Made by a program: the position numbers and the translations under genes
Shown: positions 21,942-32,510 of the stretch, one piece after another
How the letters are laid out: every line of letters starts with the position of its first letter
Numbering within the stretch: position 1 is the stretch's first letter
NCBI RefSeq assembly: GCF_033118175.1
Contig: NC_083701.1
Span: 11,737,501-11,801,500 of the forward strand
Source of the DNA: Dama dama
Taxonomy: Eukaryota > Chordata > Mammalia > Artiodactyla > Cervidae
DNA: 64,000 nt
Reading direction: 5' to 3'
The notes under the pieces: model-generated
The model's input: the letters and a program-made list of their open reading frames with translations, nothing else
The model's database searches: none
Told to the model about the DNA's origin: nothing

Positions 21942-22584
21942 TATTTGTCAGTTCCACTGTAAGGGATTTGATTTAGGTCATACCTGAATGGTCTAGTGTT
22001 TCCCCCTGTTTCTTCAATTTAAGCCTGAATTTTGCAATAAGCAGTTTATGATCTGAGCTACAGTTAACTCCCAGTCTTGTTTTTGCAGACTGTGTAGAGC
22101 TTCTCTGTCTTCAGCTGCAAAGAAAATAATGAATCTGATTTCGGTATTGACCACCTGGTGATGTCCATGTGTAGAGTTGTCTCTTGTGTTGCTGGAAGAG
22201 GGTGTTTGCTATGACCAGTGGGTTCTCTTGGCAAAACTCTCTTAGCTTTTGCCCTACTTCATTTTGTACTTCAAGGCCAAACTTGCTTGTTATTGTATCT
22301 CTTGACTTTTTACTTTTCCATTCCAGCCCCTATGATGAAAAGGACATCTTCTTTTTGGTGTTAGTTCTAGAAGGTCTTGTAGGTCTTCACAGAACCATTT
22401 AACTTCAGCTTCTTTGGCATTACTGGTTGGGCATAGACTTGGATTACTGTGATATTGAATGGTTTGCCTTGGAAACGAACAGAGATCATTCTGTCACTTT
22501 TGAGATTGCACACAAGTAGTCCATTTCAGACTCTTTTGTTGACGATAAGGACTACTCCATTTCTTCTAAGCATAGAAGAAATGG

Positions 22585-22790
22585 ATACCGTATCTCATGC
22601 TTATTCCATATCTTGTCTCATGCTTATTCCTTCCAACAACTGGGTAAGAGAGATACTGTTGAAGAACCTGAGATCAGAGAGGTTAAGCAACTTGCTGAAG
22701 GTCACACAGTGGCCAAGTAGTGGTGTTTTTGTTCTTGAGGGAACTCACAAAGCTGGAATCCAGATTCCCAGATTATTGCTTGCATTCTGA
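22585..22790 (-). mobile_element. MIR relic
   Basis: 'agaggttaagcaacttgctg', 'aaggtcacacagtggccaag', 'gctggaatccagattcccag' are reverse-complement MIR. Confidence 0.7.
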
Positions 22791-23812
22791 AGACTGTTAA
22801 GAATGGTGAAATCAGTGTCTTTGCTGAGTACCTGTGTTCCAACGGAAGTCCCACAGATGACTTGAGAAAGACAAAGATCTTGGATCCCGTCCTGAAGCTC
22901 TTTCTCTTCTCGACATTAAGCCAATCTCAAACCAGGCTTCTGGGCTGACATTCTCATGCATATGGATTTAGAGAGGGAGCGGCTTTCTCCGCAGGCCTAG
23001 GGAAGTACATTCATTGCACTGAGACCCCCTCAACAACTTGGAGGGACTTTCCTTTGAATCATTTCATTTCATCTTTGTCTGACTTGAGAATGGGCATCAC
23101 CTCTCTCTTCCCCTCCCTTCCATCGCACTCTTTGTGGCAGGCATTCAGGCCAGGAGGGGAGAAGGCGCTAGCCCACTGCGCTTGGGAAAGGACGTAAAGG
23201 AGGGCTTTGCTGGAGGTGACCCCACCTCGGGGCCCCCTGAGCTCTGAGGCTTAATCCCTTGGAATGACCTGTGTTAGAGTCTTTGTGAAGCTGACGAAGG
23301 GAAGTGGGCTCGGGGAAGGGCCTGCCCTCCTCACCTTAGTTCTCAGAGGGGCTTGGGTTGCTTCTAGTGAGTAGGTGGGGCAAGGAGTCAGCTGTATGAC
23401 TGCTGCCCATCAAGAAGATGGGTTGCCTAGAGAGGCCTCAGTGTTCCAGGAGTTTTCCACTCTGCACCCCTTTAGGACAGCCCCATTCTTCCATCCTGGA
23501 TGACTCCTTTGCAGGAAGCTATTGGAAGTGACACTTAAATTCTACAGCCTGTTACATGGCTCGAGATCATAATCCAGACCAAGAAGGGATCAGTGACTTA
23601 CTTAGAAAAATTAAAACATGATAAAATAGAAAAGAGCAGACTTTTGAGATCATATCATAATGTCTGAAGGAGCAGTATACCGTCAGTCTGGGCTTCAAAC
23701 CCAGATGTCATCTTACTGAGGCTACAAACCTGAGTTTGTAGTGAGAATTTGAGCTAAAAATTGCCAGTTGGTGCTACTAGAATGAATCCAAGTAATCAAT
23801 TAGTCTTCATTT
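22791..23812. other. unique sequence, about 1 kb
   Basis: No repeat or gene family recognised. Moderately GC-rich with scattered CpG at 23150-23320. Could hold regulatory sequence, but no specific motif arrangement supports it. Confidence 0.4.
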
Positions 23813-23961
23813 ATTAAGTTGGCTATGCCGAGTTTTCCCTGCAGCAGGTGGGATCTTTAGTTGCAGCATGTGGGATTTAGTTTCCTGACCAGGGATCGAA
23901 CCTAGGCCCCCTGCATTGGAAGTGTGGAGTCTTAGCCACTGGACCACCAAGGAAGTGCCTA
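23813..23961 (-). mobile_element. CHR-2-type tRNA-derived SINE
   Basis: 'gttgcagcatgtgggattta', 'tttcctgaccagggatcgaa', 'ctggaccaccaaggaagtgc'. Confidence 0.9.
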
Positions 23962-23974
23962 ATCCCTCATTTCC

Positions 23975-24062
23975 TGAATGAAGAAAAGTGAGTTCCAGCA
24001 AGGGGAAGTGACATGGTGAAGGTTGCACTGCAAATTAATAGCAGAGCTAAGATGACAACACT
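23975..24062 (-). mobile_element. MIR fragment
   Basis: 'aagaaaagtgagttccagca', 'gaaggttgcactgcaaatta', 'tagcagagctaagatga' approximate reverse-complement MIR. Confidence 0.45.
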
Positions 24063-25179
24063 TTACTCAATAAAATCAAAGTGGTATTGGAGGAGGTCTG
24101 TAGTCAAAGTCCATCTTTATGTTGAAAGCTGGGTTTGTGACATGCACAAATTGGGAGATAGTGTCACAGGCATCTGAGAGATACGAAAAATGATTATACA
24201 TTCTCTTTGGAATATTGTGATCATATTTCTGGATGGTGTCTTCTTTGGAGCAGAAATGAAAAACCATAAGTTTTTAACCCAAGAGCTGACATGCTGGGTA
24301 ATTATTACTGCTTGAGCATGGAGCATGGTTAGAGACTAGTTCTTTTTCTGAGGGAAAAAAAAAGGAATGGGAAGAAAACTTGAATGACAGCTAGGAAGGA
24401 GCTGTCTGTTCGTGGAGCCTCGGGCCACCAAAGTTAAGGATCTCCTCTTTTTTTTTTTTTTTAAGGATCTCTGTTGCGATTAGAAATGAATTCGATATGG
24501 TTTCTTTAATTGAATTCTTGGCTGGTTTGATTTGGGGCAGGGGTTCTGACATTCTTTGTAATGAGTCAGATACTTTGCTCAGTCTGAGGACATCAGAGAC
24601 TTTTCTTCAGTACAATGATTATTAATACAGCCATTAATTAATAGATACATTAATAGAAACACTCATAAAATTGGCAATGCCCAGCTCTTGCATGATCTCT
24701 TGGAATACTTGTGAAGCTTTGAAGACAGAGGTCTTTTTATGATGTGTATTTTTCAGATGAAGAAATCATGCTCAGAGGTACCTTGTCAAGCCCTAGTAAA
24801 CTATTCACTAATGTACAGATCATGCTTTATATTCCAGAGCTGATACCTGGAGTTTACTGCTAGAATTTTCATTCATTCCTTTACTTGTCCTTTCATTATA
24901 TTTACTTATCAATCAGAAAGGTAGTCTAACATACTGTGAAATTTCCCAGCATGTGTTCTGCTAAATACTAGTCCTGAAAGGTATTCTGTGACGCATGGGC
25001 TCTGAGGTCCTATAGTATATAAATGCCTCATTGCAAATTTGTAGTATGCACTTTTATGTTAAAGACTGAAAAGTACTGCAGGAGAGAAACTTGTCTAAAG
25101 TTATCCGAGCAGGCATTTTACAAGGTTGGGATTTAATTCTGCAGCCCTTTGTTGACTAACATCTATTAATATCCATGAA
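24063..25179. other. unique sequence
   Basis: Largely unassigned. An AT core near 24610-24660 has repeated ttaat motifs. 25065-25170 is faintly MIR-like on the minus strand. Frames at 24076-24267 and 24117-24326 are short and unconvincing. Confidence 0.4.
24434..24471 (-). mobile_element. poly-T insertion bracketed by an 11-bp direct repeat
   Basis: TTAAGGATCTC occurs at 24434-24444 and again at 24461-24471. Only 'ctc' plus a T-run lies between. This is what a retrotransposition event that delivered only the poly-A tail (minus strand) would leave; microsatellite slippage is the alternative. Confidence 0.6.
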
Positions 25180-25365
25180 GCATGTGGTGAGAGATGCTGA
25201 TTTTGTGTTTTTAAAGCAAAGCCCTGAAGTCAGACAGTCTCTGCTTCTTACCTGGCAAATTTAAGCTTTCTCATTTGTAAAATGAGGTGATTAGTCACTA
25301 TCTAGAATGCTGTTTTGAGGATCCAGTAAGAGAATCCACATAAAGGGTCAACACAGTATGATTCT
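25180..25365 (+). mobile_element. MIR relic
   Basis: 'gaagtcagacagtctctgct', 'tctcatttgtaaaatgaggt', 'ttttgaggatccagtaagag', in MIR sense order. Confidence 0.65.
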
Positions 25366-26017
25366 ATTTTTGTTTCTTCACCCTGTCCTTTCATTCATTC
25401 AGTCATTTATTCAGAAACTCAGTACATATTTATTGAGTGCCGAAATATACAAATTGTGCTGGTTGGAAATAGCCTGAGTTTCTTGTTTTTCTTGCTGCTG
25501 TGAGCTGGGCTTTGGCCTTCAATACTTGGAAAAGCTCAAAATATACCTCTTGTAACTCTTTTCCTCATAACCGTGCTTTCAAAAACAATGACAAGTGATT
25601 CCAAGGCCTCCCTTGACTTTGTGCTGGCCATGGGAAGTCAGGCTTGCTGTCTCTCATAAAGCGTGTAGGCTCTGAGCAGACCCCTGGCTTTGTGGAGAGT
25701 GAAACTCAAAACTTCTAGAGATGTAGCTGGGACCACAGAAGCAAGGAGCCAGTTGAACCCGCAGCATCATCCAATGACAGGTCTCCTTGGTCACAAAAGA
25801 AACATCCTGAGGGGCACCTCTGCTGTGGGTCTCTTAGCTTGAAAGTTCTTGAAAGCTCAAGACTTTTGGTAGCTTTCATTTTGGCGTAATCAGAATTATC
25901 TCCCGTGAGTAATTTAATGCTCTGAATAATAATGCAGAGCAAAATCCCACCAGATAAGGAATTACCAACAGAGTCAGTTTTGCCAATTACATTCTTGGCG
26001 AGAGGTTTTGTGTATTT
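25366..26017. other. unique sequence
   Basis: 25385-25465 has the common 'cattcattcagtcatttatt ... atttattgagtgcc' pattern of old interspersed repeats. 25715-25942 has a minus-strand frame without family resemblance. Confidence 0.35.
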
Positions 26018-26157
26018 TTAAAAAATATTTATTTATTTGACTGTTCTGGGTCTTAGTTCCTGCACTTGGGATCTGCTTCTCTAACCAGAAATGGAACCTG
26101 GGCCCCCTGTGTTGGGAGTGTGGAGTCTTAGCCCCTGGACCACCAGAGAAGTCCTGG
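26018..26157 (-). mobile_element. CHR-2-type tRNA-derived SINE
   Basis: 'aaaatatttatttatttgac', 'ctctaaccagaaatggaacc', 'ctggaccaccagagaagtcc'. Confidence 0.88.
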
Positions 26158-26169
26158 GAGGTTATGTGT

Positions 26170-26350
26170 TAAACTCTTTCCTTACATTGCTTTATTGATT
26201 GTTCACAAATGACCCAATTACATCCCATTTTATGGATAAGGCCACTGAAGCACAGGGAAGCTAATGTGCTCAAGCTACATAGCTACAAAGAAGTGGAGCC
26301 AGAGTTTAAATAGGGGCAGTCAGACTGCAGAGCAGACTCTTCACCACTGC
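26170..26350 (-). mobile_element. MIR relic 1 of 3
   Basis: 'catcccattttatggataag', 'gcacagggaagctaatgtgc', 'gcagtcagactgcagagcag'. Confidence 0.7.
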
Positions 26351-26357
26351 AGGCTTC

Positions 26358-26515
26358 TCAGTTTAACTCATTACTACCTTAAAATTACAGGTGTGAAAAC
26401 TGAGGCTCAACAGGGTGAAATTACTTGACCGAGCCACACAGCTAGGAAATGGTGGAGCCAACACCTGATCCCAGGTCTCTCTGGCTCCAGTGTTCATACT
26501 TTTTGCTGAGGAGCA
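26358..26515 (-). mobile_element. MIR relic 2 of 3
   Basis: 'gtgtgaaaactgaggctcaa', 'gaccgagccacacagctagg', 'cctgatcccaggtctctctg'. Confidence 0.75.
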
Positions 26516-26579
26516 GTTCCCCACTGCTGTGTGGTGCTAAATACAGTGCCACATACGTAACACAGAATAGCTGGTTGTG

Positions 26580-26715
26580 TCCTTGAAATGATTCAATGTG
26601 CTATGATTCATTAGTTTCCCATTTACAGATGAGTTCAACAGAGTTGAAATAACTTGCTAAGAACACAGAGCTCTATGTGTGGGAGTCTGGGTTCTAATCC
26701 TCTCTTCATGTGTTG
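26580..26715 (-). mobile_element. MIR relic 3 of 3
   Basis: 'cccatttacagatgagttca', 'gaaataacttgctaagaaca', 'gagtctgggttctaatcctc'. Confidence 0.65.
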
Positions 26716-26719
26716 GCCT

Positions 26720-27015
26720 CCAGTCTGGAAAACTCTTCCACACTGCTCTTTCTCAATCTTTCTCATAACTCACATCTCAGCTCAAGTGCCACCTGTTTAG
26801 GGTGGCTTTGCTACCCTCCAAACTAGTTCAGTACCCCCACTTTGGAGATTTCTTAGGTCATCCTTTAATTTTCTTTCCTACTTTTTAGTTATCTATTTGT
26901 GTGATTATTTTATAACTACTTGCCTTGCCCTTAATGGTCCATACTCTGAGGCCAGAGCCCACATTAGTGGTGCTCAGTAATACCTCCAGTGTTTAACACA
27001 GTGCTTAGCTCATAG
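26720..27015 (+). mobile_element. L2 LINE 3' end
   Basis: 'agctcaagtgccacctgttt', 'actacttgccttgcccttaa', 'ccagtgtttaacacagtgct' follow the L2 3' end in sense. Confidence 0.65.
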
Positions 27016-27019
27016 CTAA

Positions 27020-27165
27020 AGATGGTAACTATTACTATATATATAACAAATATATTGAATATAACAAATATATATAACAAACATGTCTCTATGTATGCTT
27101 ATATATAAATGATAGTGTTACATATGGGCGTATACATATATAAATTATAGCTATCAAATCTATCC
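27020..27165. repeat. AT-rich (TA)n-like tract
   Basis: Repeated atatata and aacaaatata units with embedded 'tatgcttatatataaatg'. Low complexity, likely polymorphic. Confidence 0.8.
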
Positions 27166-27169
27166 AGTT

Positions 27170-27440
27170 TCTCCTCATTAATGCATCAATCACAGCCGTC
27201 AATTAGCAGCATGATTGTTGCAGCTCCCTGATTAGTTGCCCTTGGCAGACATGACAAACCAATCATCATTGTCTCTTCTGCAGAGACACGGGATCCTCAA
27301 AATCCTCCTCAAGGCAGTACTCAGGCAGCCGCCTTCAATTAATTACACTTGGTCTAAAAAATGGTCAGGTCAGGTGAGGAAACCATTCTCAGGCATTATA
27401 AATAACTGTACAACTAGTTTTCTGCAACTGAAATCACCTT
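27170..27440. promoter_or_regulatory. candidate conserved noncoding element with homeodomain/PBX-like sites
   Basis: A transposon-free block dense in AT-core binding motifs: 'atgcatcaatcac', 'gtcaattagca', 'catgattgttgcag', 'ctgattagttgcc', 'caaaccaatcatcattgtc' and 'ttcaattaattacac'. Such clustering is typical of developmental enhancers in gene-poor DNA. A plus-strand frame (27236-27460) overlaps it but resembles no protein I know. Conservation could not be measured here. Confidence 0.4.
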
Positions 27441-27461
27441 CAGAATTAAAAATATACTGAT

Positions 27462-27535
27462 ACTTGGGGTCCTCTTCTAGAGATTCTGATTAATTAGTGA
27501 TTCTAATAGGCCAAGAACCACTGGCTGACCAAATT
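27462..27535. mobile_element. MER5-like hAT fragment
   Basis: 'tagagattctgattaattag' and 'ataggccaagaaccactgg' resemble MER5-type termini. Short and divergent. Confidence 0.45.
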
Positions 27536-28799
27536 GTGTCTATTCTGTCCGGTTCTTTTCTGGAGTCTATTTTTTCTTGTGTTGTACACGTTCTGTTTCC
27601 TTTGCCTGTAGGGTACCATTGCATTTTGGGTCTCGAGGATACAGAAATGATGGAAAGATTAGTTTCAGTTCCCTTGTGGTTCTTACATGAATGAAGGAGA
27701 CAGACAAGCATGAAGAACTCTTAAATGGAGAGTATTATGAATTTACAGATGTGTGAAACACAAGGGAGCTTGTGGCAGGGGAAGAAAGGACTTCTACCTG
27801 GGAGGATCTGAGAAAACTTTTTGAAGGAGTTTGGAGTTAAACTCTTGAAAGACAGGTGGGCTGGAAAACTATGGTGAAACCAAATTGTCTATGACTTTGA
27901 ATGCCAGACAAAGCCATATGGAGCCAATGTTGTGTCAACTTAGAAAATATTCACTACCTAAAAGTTGAGAGTTATGTTTTACTTGGTAGAAATTTTTAGG
28001 ACTTCAAGTCTGGGAGACAGCATCTCAAGTAATCCTGAGAGAACTGCTCCAAGGAGGCGAGGGAGGGAGACAGGTTAAATAAAAGTTTTGCAACGAAGTG
28101 CAGATTATTATTAATTAAAGAAGACCAGATATCCCAAGTTAAGAAATTTAGTGCTTTTCTATGTATGGGAAGATGTAAGAGTCTGGGCACACACTGAAAT
28201 CAATCCTCTGATATGCATCTCACCTATCTGGGGCTGGTATTGTGATTTTTTACATTCTGAGCTTCCTTGAGGCTCACCGTAGGGAGCAGCTGCAGTCTGA
28301 TAGCTGCTAGATCACAAGTATTTTTCTCCTTCCTAAAGGTCCTTAGGGCATACTAGCTCACATTGGAGGGCTGCAATTGCTGATGACTCTGACATCCTTG
28401 TTTATCAACATGGTAGGAAATATTCCATTTCTCAGTTGGCTGCATAACATGATTTTTAGAGTTGATCTTTCAGTAAATGAACTTTGGCAGCAAGATGGAA
28501 GATACATTGGAGAAGGGTAATAGAAACTAGAAGGTTAGTGCAAAGTCTAGTCTGATTCATGGATAAATATGAATCAGATATGAATATGAATCAAATATGA
28601 ATATATTTGACTAAGTCCCATATCTGTGTCCCACTGGATATGGGACTTGATCAAATATATTCACATATCAGAAATGGAGTTGGAATTCCAGCAATATGGA
28701 AGAAATATTGAATGGTGCTCAAGGGGAATCTATGAAACTTAATTATTTACTTGCTGTAATTGTTTTGCATTATGCCATGAGTACCTTGGAGAAAGACTT
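27536..28799. other. unassigned sequence, possibly old LTR-like in part
   Basis: 27690-27900 ('ggaagaaaggacttctacct', 'ttgaaggagtttggagttaa') resembles a broad ancient repeat type also suspected near 51570 and 60250. 27940-28480 has LTR-like composition. I could not assign either, and no gene was found. Confidence 0.35.
28596..28667. repeat. imperfect palindrome / hairpin
   Basis: The left arm 28596-28624 begins TATGAATATATTTGAC and the right arm 28637-28667 ends CAAATATATTCACATA. They pair nearly throughout around a 12-nt loop. The gggactt/aagtccc core is perfect. Not a mariner-type element, and the family is unknown. Confidence 0.8.
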
Positions 28800-29015
28800 G
28801 CATTCTTAATCTGGATAAGGTACTATGTCAAATATTTTACATATATCTTCTCATTAATCCTCACAACATTTCCACAGAGTTATTTCCATTTTATGGATGA
28901 GGATCCTGAAGTTAGAAATATATTAAAAAAAACTTCCCCAAGGTTGCACAGCCAGTAAGTGGCAGATTTAGCTCTAAAAACAGAGAGTTGAATCCCAGAG
29001 CCCTGATGCATGAGG
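28800..29015 (-). mobile_element. MIR relic
   Basis: 'ctcattaatcctcacaacat', 'ccattttatggatgaggatc', 'aaggttgcacagccagtaag', 'gttgaatcccagagccctga'. One of the clearest MIRs here. Confidence 0.85.
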
Positions 29016-29289
29016 CATTGACCCTGGGATGATTCTCTGTTTAGTACTTCTCTATTCTTGTGGTTCTTGGATAGAAACAATTTTGTGCCCCCCACCCAGG
29101 GGAGACATGTAGTAGTTTCCTTAGATGGTCTTGTTGTCTCAGCTGGAGTGGAGATTGCTACCAGTATTTAGTGGGTAGAGGCCAGAGATGCTGCTAAAAA
29201 TCCTCACAATGCAGAAGATGGTCTCTACTCCACCTACCCTCCGAGAAAGAGTTATCCAGTCCCAGATGTTAATAGTGCTGAGGCTGAAA
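29016..29289. other. unique sequence
   Basis: Nothing recognised. Confidence 0.3.
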
Positions 29290-29370
29290 GACTCTACTTT
29301 ATTCCCAAGGCCTAGCTTAGTGCCTGGTGCATAGGAGGCTCGCTATACGTGTTTGTTAAATTAAATAAAA
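29290..29370 (+). mobile_element. L2 3' end
   Basis: 'cctagcttagtgcctggtgc' and 'acgtgtttgttaaattaaat' give the L2 terminus. Confidence 0.6.
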
Positions 29371-30593
29371 CTACCGAACATACATTCTTACTTATATAAA
29401 TTTAAATTTATGTGAATATAGTTCCTTAAAAATATACATGCTTTAATCCTGAGGTTGTCTCTTGATCACAGAAATTTCACTGTGTGTGTTATCTTTATTT
29501 CCTGTCAACTCTGTAACGTTGGGTCTATGTTTCTAATTTATCCCCTTCCAAGTCTTATCTCCTGTAATTATGCTGTCTCCTGGCTTGGCCATCGGCCCAC
29601 GGATAGGAATTTCATCTTAAATCCGCCAGTTGCTGTACTGACTTAGAAAAGATTTGGGGGTTTTGGAGTGTTTTTCTTTCTTGTTCCTACCCCATCCTGT
29701 TGGAATTCATTGCATCACCCTGTACTTTTCTCGCTTGATTACATGGTATGGGCTAGCAGGCAGGCTTAGCATTCAGTTTGGAGGGTGCACAGCCTGTACT
29801 GGTCCACCAGAGAAACTCCCCAAATAATCAGATCCATGGCAAAGCTCACTGGATGAAGTGGTGGCGGCTGAAAACCTCAGTTCCTATCCAGAAGACAAAA
29901 GATTCCTAAACTTGGGTGATGTGGGCTCAGAAAGCTCTCTCCCACACTGTAAACCACATGGGCTTTGCAAATCCAACCTGATTACATTACCCTGTGTTAG
30001 ATTTCCAGCTGACAGCTGTTGCTCAGTATTCTCCTACCGCCAGCCCCTGATATGCTCTGGGATTAAAAAAAAAAAAAAAAAAAAAAAAAGATAACCACTT
30101 AAGAACACTGTTTATTTCCCCAATTCCACATTTTCGGTCTTTTCTGTCATAATTACTTTTGGTGCAGCTGTGGTTAGGGAGAGGAATACCTGATTGCATG
30201 GCTTGTTTTAGAATAGGGTCTTTTAAAGAAAAGAGCCAGATCTGCATCTTGATGAGAGGTCACTTAGCTTCTCCAACAGACTCCAAAGTCTGACTGTAGC
30301 GATGGACTGTGTTTGATCCATCCAGATTCCCCAAAGGTGCACAAGAACAAACAAGTGAGCATAGAGAGTCCTTATAGCTTGCTCACACCTACATCTTCCC
30401 TTCCATTTGGCCATCATGATCCTTTTAAATTGTTGGACACTATTGTGCATCATACATCTTCTGGCCCATAAAGACAAATGTGAGCAATAGCTGAAATTGG
30501 GGAAACCCCTCAGACCCTCTTCCACCTATTGCTCCAGATGGGATTTTGCTTGATACGTGATGATGGTACCAGTTAGGATGCCTTACACTATTG
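29371..30593. other. unique sequence with a long A-run
   Basis: 29440-29650 is transposon-free and could be conserved ('ctcctgtaattatgctgtct', 'ggccatcggcccacggatag'). A 25-nt A-run lies at 30065-30089. The block before it may be a short retrocopy, but no AATAAA precedes the run and no TSD was found. The minus-strand 100-codon frame at 30223-30525 has no recognised family. Confidence 0.4.
30065..30089. repeat. poly-A run (25 nt)
   Basis: Uninterrupted A-run. Either a microsatellite or a retrocopy tail on the plus strand. Confidence 0.95.
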
Positions 30594-30906
30594 TGGCTCA
30601 GTCACTCAGTGGTGTCTGACTCTTTGCAACACCATGGACTACAGCAAGCCAGGTTTCCCTGGCCTTCTTCATTTCCTGAACTTTGCTCAGACTCATGTCC
30701 ATTGAATTGGTGATGCCATCCAACCATCTCATCCTCTGTTGCCCCCTTCTCCTCCTGCCCGCCATCTTTCTTTTTCAATGAGTTGGCTTTTTGCATCAGA
30801 TGGCTAAAATATTGGAGCTTTAACTTTAGCATCAGTCCTTCTAAAGGATATCCAGGGTTGATTTCCTTTAGAATTGACTGGTTTGTTCTCCTTGCTGTCC
30901 AAGGGT
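30594..30906 (-). mobile_element. BovB LINE 3' fragment
   Basis: 'tggctcagtcactcagtggt', 'tgatgccatccaaccatctc', 'gcatcagatggctaaaatat', 'gaattgactggtttgttctc'. A gap relative to consensus lies near 30770. Confidence 0.92.
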
Positions 30907-31134
30907 TAAAACAACAAGAAAACAAACAACTTTTAAGTTCAGAGACAAAGCTTCAGCCTCCAATAATGCAATCACCAAAGATTTGTTTTTTTTTTCTTCC
31001 ATCTTTGTTTCTAATAGCTTCACACTAAGTCTGCTTCTTAAGATGCATACCGATGGCTCCTAGAGTAACCTGTCATCTTATCTCATCTAGCAGGTGTGAA
31101 AACTATTTTCCCTGAAATTTCTCAGCATAAGTCT
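30907..31134. other. short unique spacer
   Basis: No recognised feature apart from a T-run near 30985. Confidence 0.3.
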
Positions 31135-31338
31135 TTTTAAAATTTATTTATTTGGCTGGGCCAGGTCTTAGTTGTGGCACACCTGATCTATGATCTTCAT
31201 TGTAGCATGCGGGATCTTTAGTTGAGGCATTTGAACTCAGTTGCAGCATATGGGATCTAGTTCCCTGACCAGGAATTGAACCTGGGCCCCTTGCACTGGG
31301 AGCATGGAGTCTTAGCCACTGGACCACCAGAGAAGTCC
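31135..31338 (-). mobile_element. CHR-2-type SINE with 14-bp TSD
   Basis: 'tttatttggctgggccaggt', 'agttccctgaccaggaattg', 'ctggaccaccagagaagtcc'. Flanks CTCAGCATAAGTCT (31121-31134) and CTCAGCGTAAGTCT (31339-31352) differ at one base. Confidence 0.93.
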
Positions 31339-31352
31339 CTCAGCGTAAGTCT

Positions 31353-31758
31353 TGAGATTCATTCTGAACTGACTAAGGTTACAGGACTTCCTTGAGTCAA
31401 TTTTCTGGCTATGGCTTGGAATGGGCTGACTGACATGGCCTAAGTTATGAACTCTGCCCTGAGAGAGCCGATGGAAGTCTGACTATTAGGAAAGTGGACA
31501 GCAAAGAGATAGTCAACTGATGTCAATTAGGAGATTTATGCTTGGTCTTCTTGGTATTTGAATACAAGCAATCTGTTAAAATAATGGATTGACCTACTGC
31601 CTTCCTTTCTATTTGAGGGGCTCCTTTCCCAAATTTCTGACTCTATGAAACCCATTCACTACCAATGTCTGCATGGCCACTGGCCAAAGAAATCTGGCCC
31701 TAATTCTTTTTAACAGAGCAGAAATGGTGATAGAATTTTGATAACTATCTTAACTTTA
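31353..31758. other. unique sequence
   Basis: Nothing recognised. Confidence 0.3.
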
Positions 31759-31766
31759 AAGCACTT

Positions 31767-32197
31767 CAGATCAGTCGCTCAGTCATGTCCAACTCTTTGA
31801 GACCCCATGGATTGTAGCACCAGCTCCCAGAGTCTGCTCAAATTCATGTCCACTGAGTCAGTGATGCCATCCAACTACCTCCTCCTCTGTGGTCCCCTTC
31901 TCCTCCTGCCTTCAGTGTTTCCCAGCATCAGGGTCTTTTCCAATGAGTCAGTTCTTCACATCAGTTGGCGGAAGTATTGAAGCCTTAGCTTCAGCATCAG
32001 TCCTTCCAATGAATTTTCAGGACTGATTTCTTTTAGGATTGACTCATTTGATCTCCTCGCAGTCAAAGGGCCTCTCAAGGGTCTTATCTGACACCACAGT
32101 TCAAAAGCATCAGTTCTTCGGTGCTCAACTTTCTTTAAGGTCCAATTCTCACATTCGTATATGACTACTGGAAAAAACCATAGCATTTTTTTTTTAT
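31767..32197 (-). mobile_element. BovB LINE 3' fragment
   Basis: 'agatcagtcgctcagtcatg', 'agcatcagggtcttttccaa', 'tgactactggaaaaaaccat'. Short flanking repeat AAGCACTT at 31759-31766 and 32198-32205. Confidence 0.9.
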
Positions 32198-32205
32198 AAG
32201 CACTT

Positions 32206-32510
32206 ATCATTCAGAGAAATATTATCAATGCAGATGCATCCATAAATGCACTCCATTCATTCATTTATTCTAGTATATCTTTATTCTTTGATTTATCTAT
32301 CCATCTCATCAAAAAACATATTAAGTATCCTCCATATGCCAGTTACTGTGTAGGGTACTAAGATACAAGGATAAGTAACATGCTAAACTCAAGGAGTTCA
32401 AAATGAAGTAAGAGAGATAGGCATGTAAACAATTAACAGCCATAAAATATAGTTTTATAAAATGACAAGGAAGTATTTAAAAACAACTATTTACCTAAAT
32501 TGGGGAAAAA
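32206..32510. other. old interspersed repeat-like sequence
   Basis: 'ccattcattcatttattcta', 'atgccagttactgtgtaggg' and 'gataagtaacatgctaaact' show the layout of a common ancient mammalian repeat that I cannot name. Confidence 0.4.

Larger units (their letters stand above)
18986..22573 (-). mobile_element. long 5'-truncated BovB LINE, interrupted by a second BovB
   Basis: The 3' end is at 18986 ('gttcagttcagtcgctcagt'). It reads upstream through RT and endonuclease regions to about 22573 ('aggactactccatttcttct'). A plus-strand BovB (21006-21941) interrupts it between 21005 and 21961. About 2.6 kb of host element is present, the most complete BovB here, but frames are broken throughout. It is not an active element. 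Confidence 0.93.

Noticed and set aside
26170..26715. regularly spaced similar blocks suggesting a CRISPR-like or satellite array
   Set aside because: They are three independent, diverged MIR copies, and the genome is mammalian.
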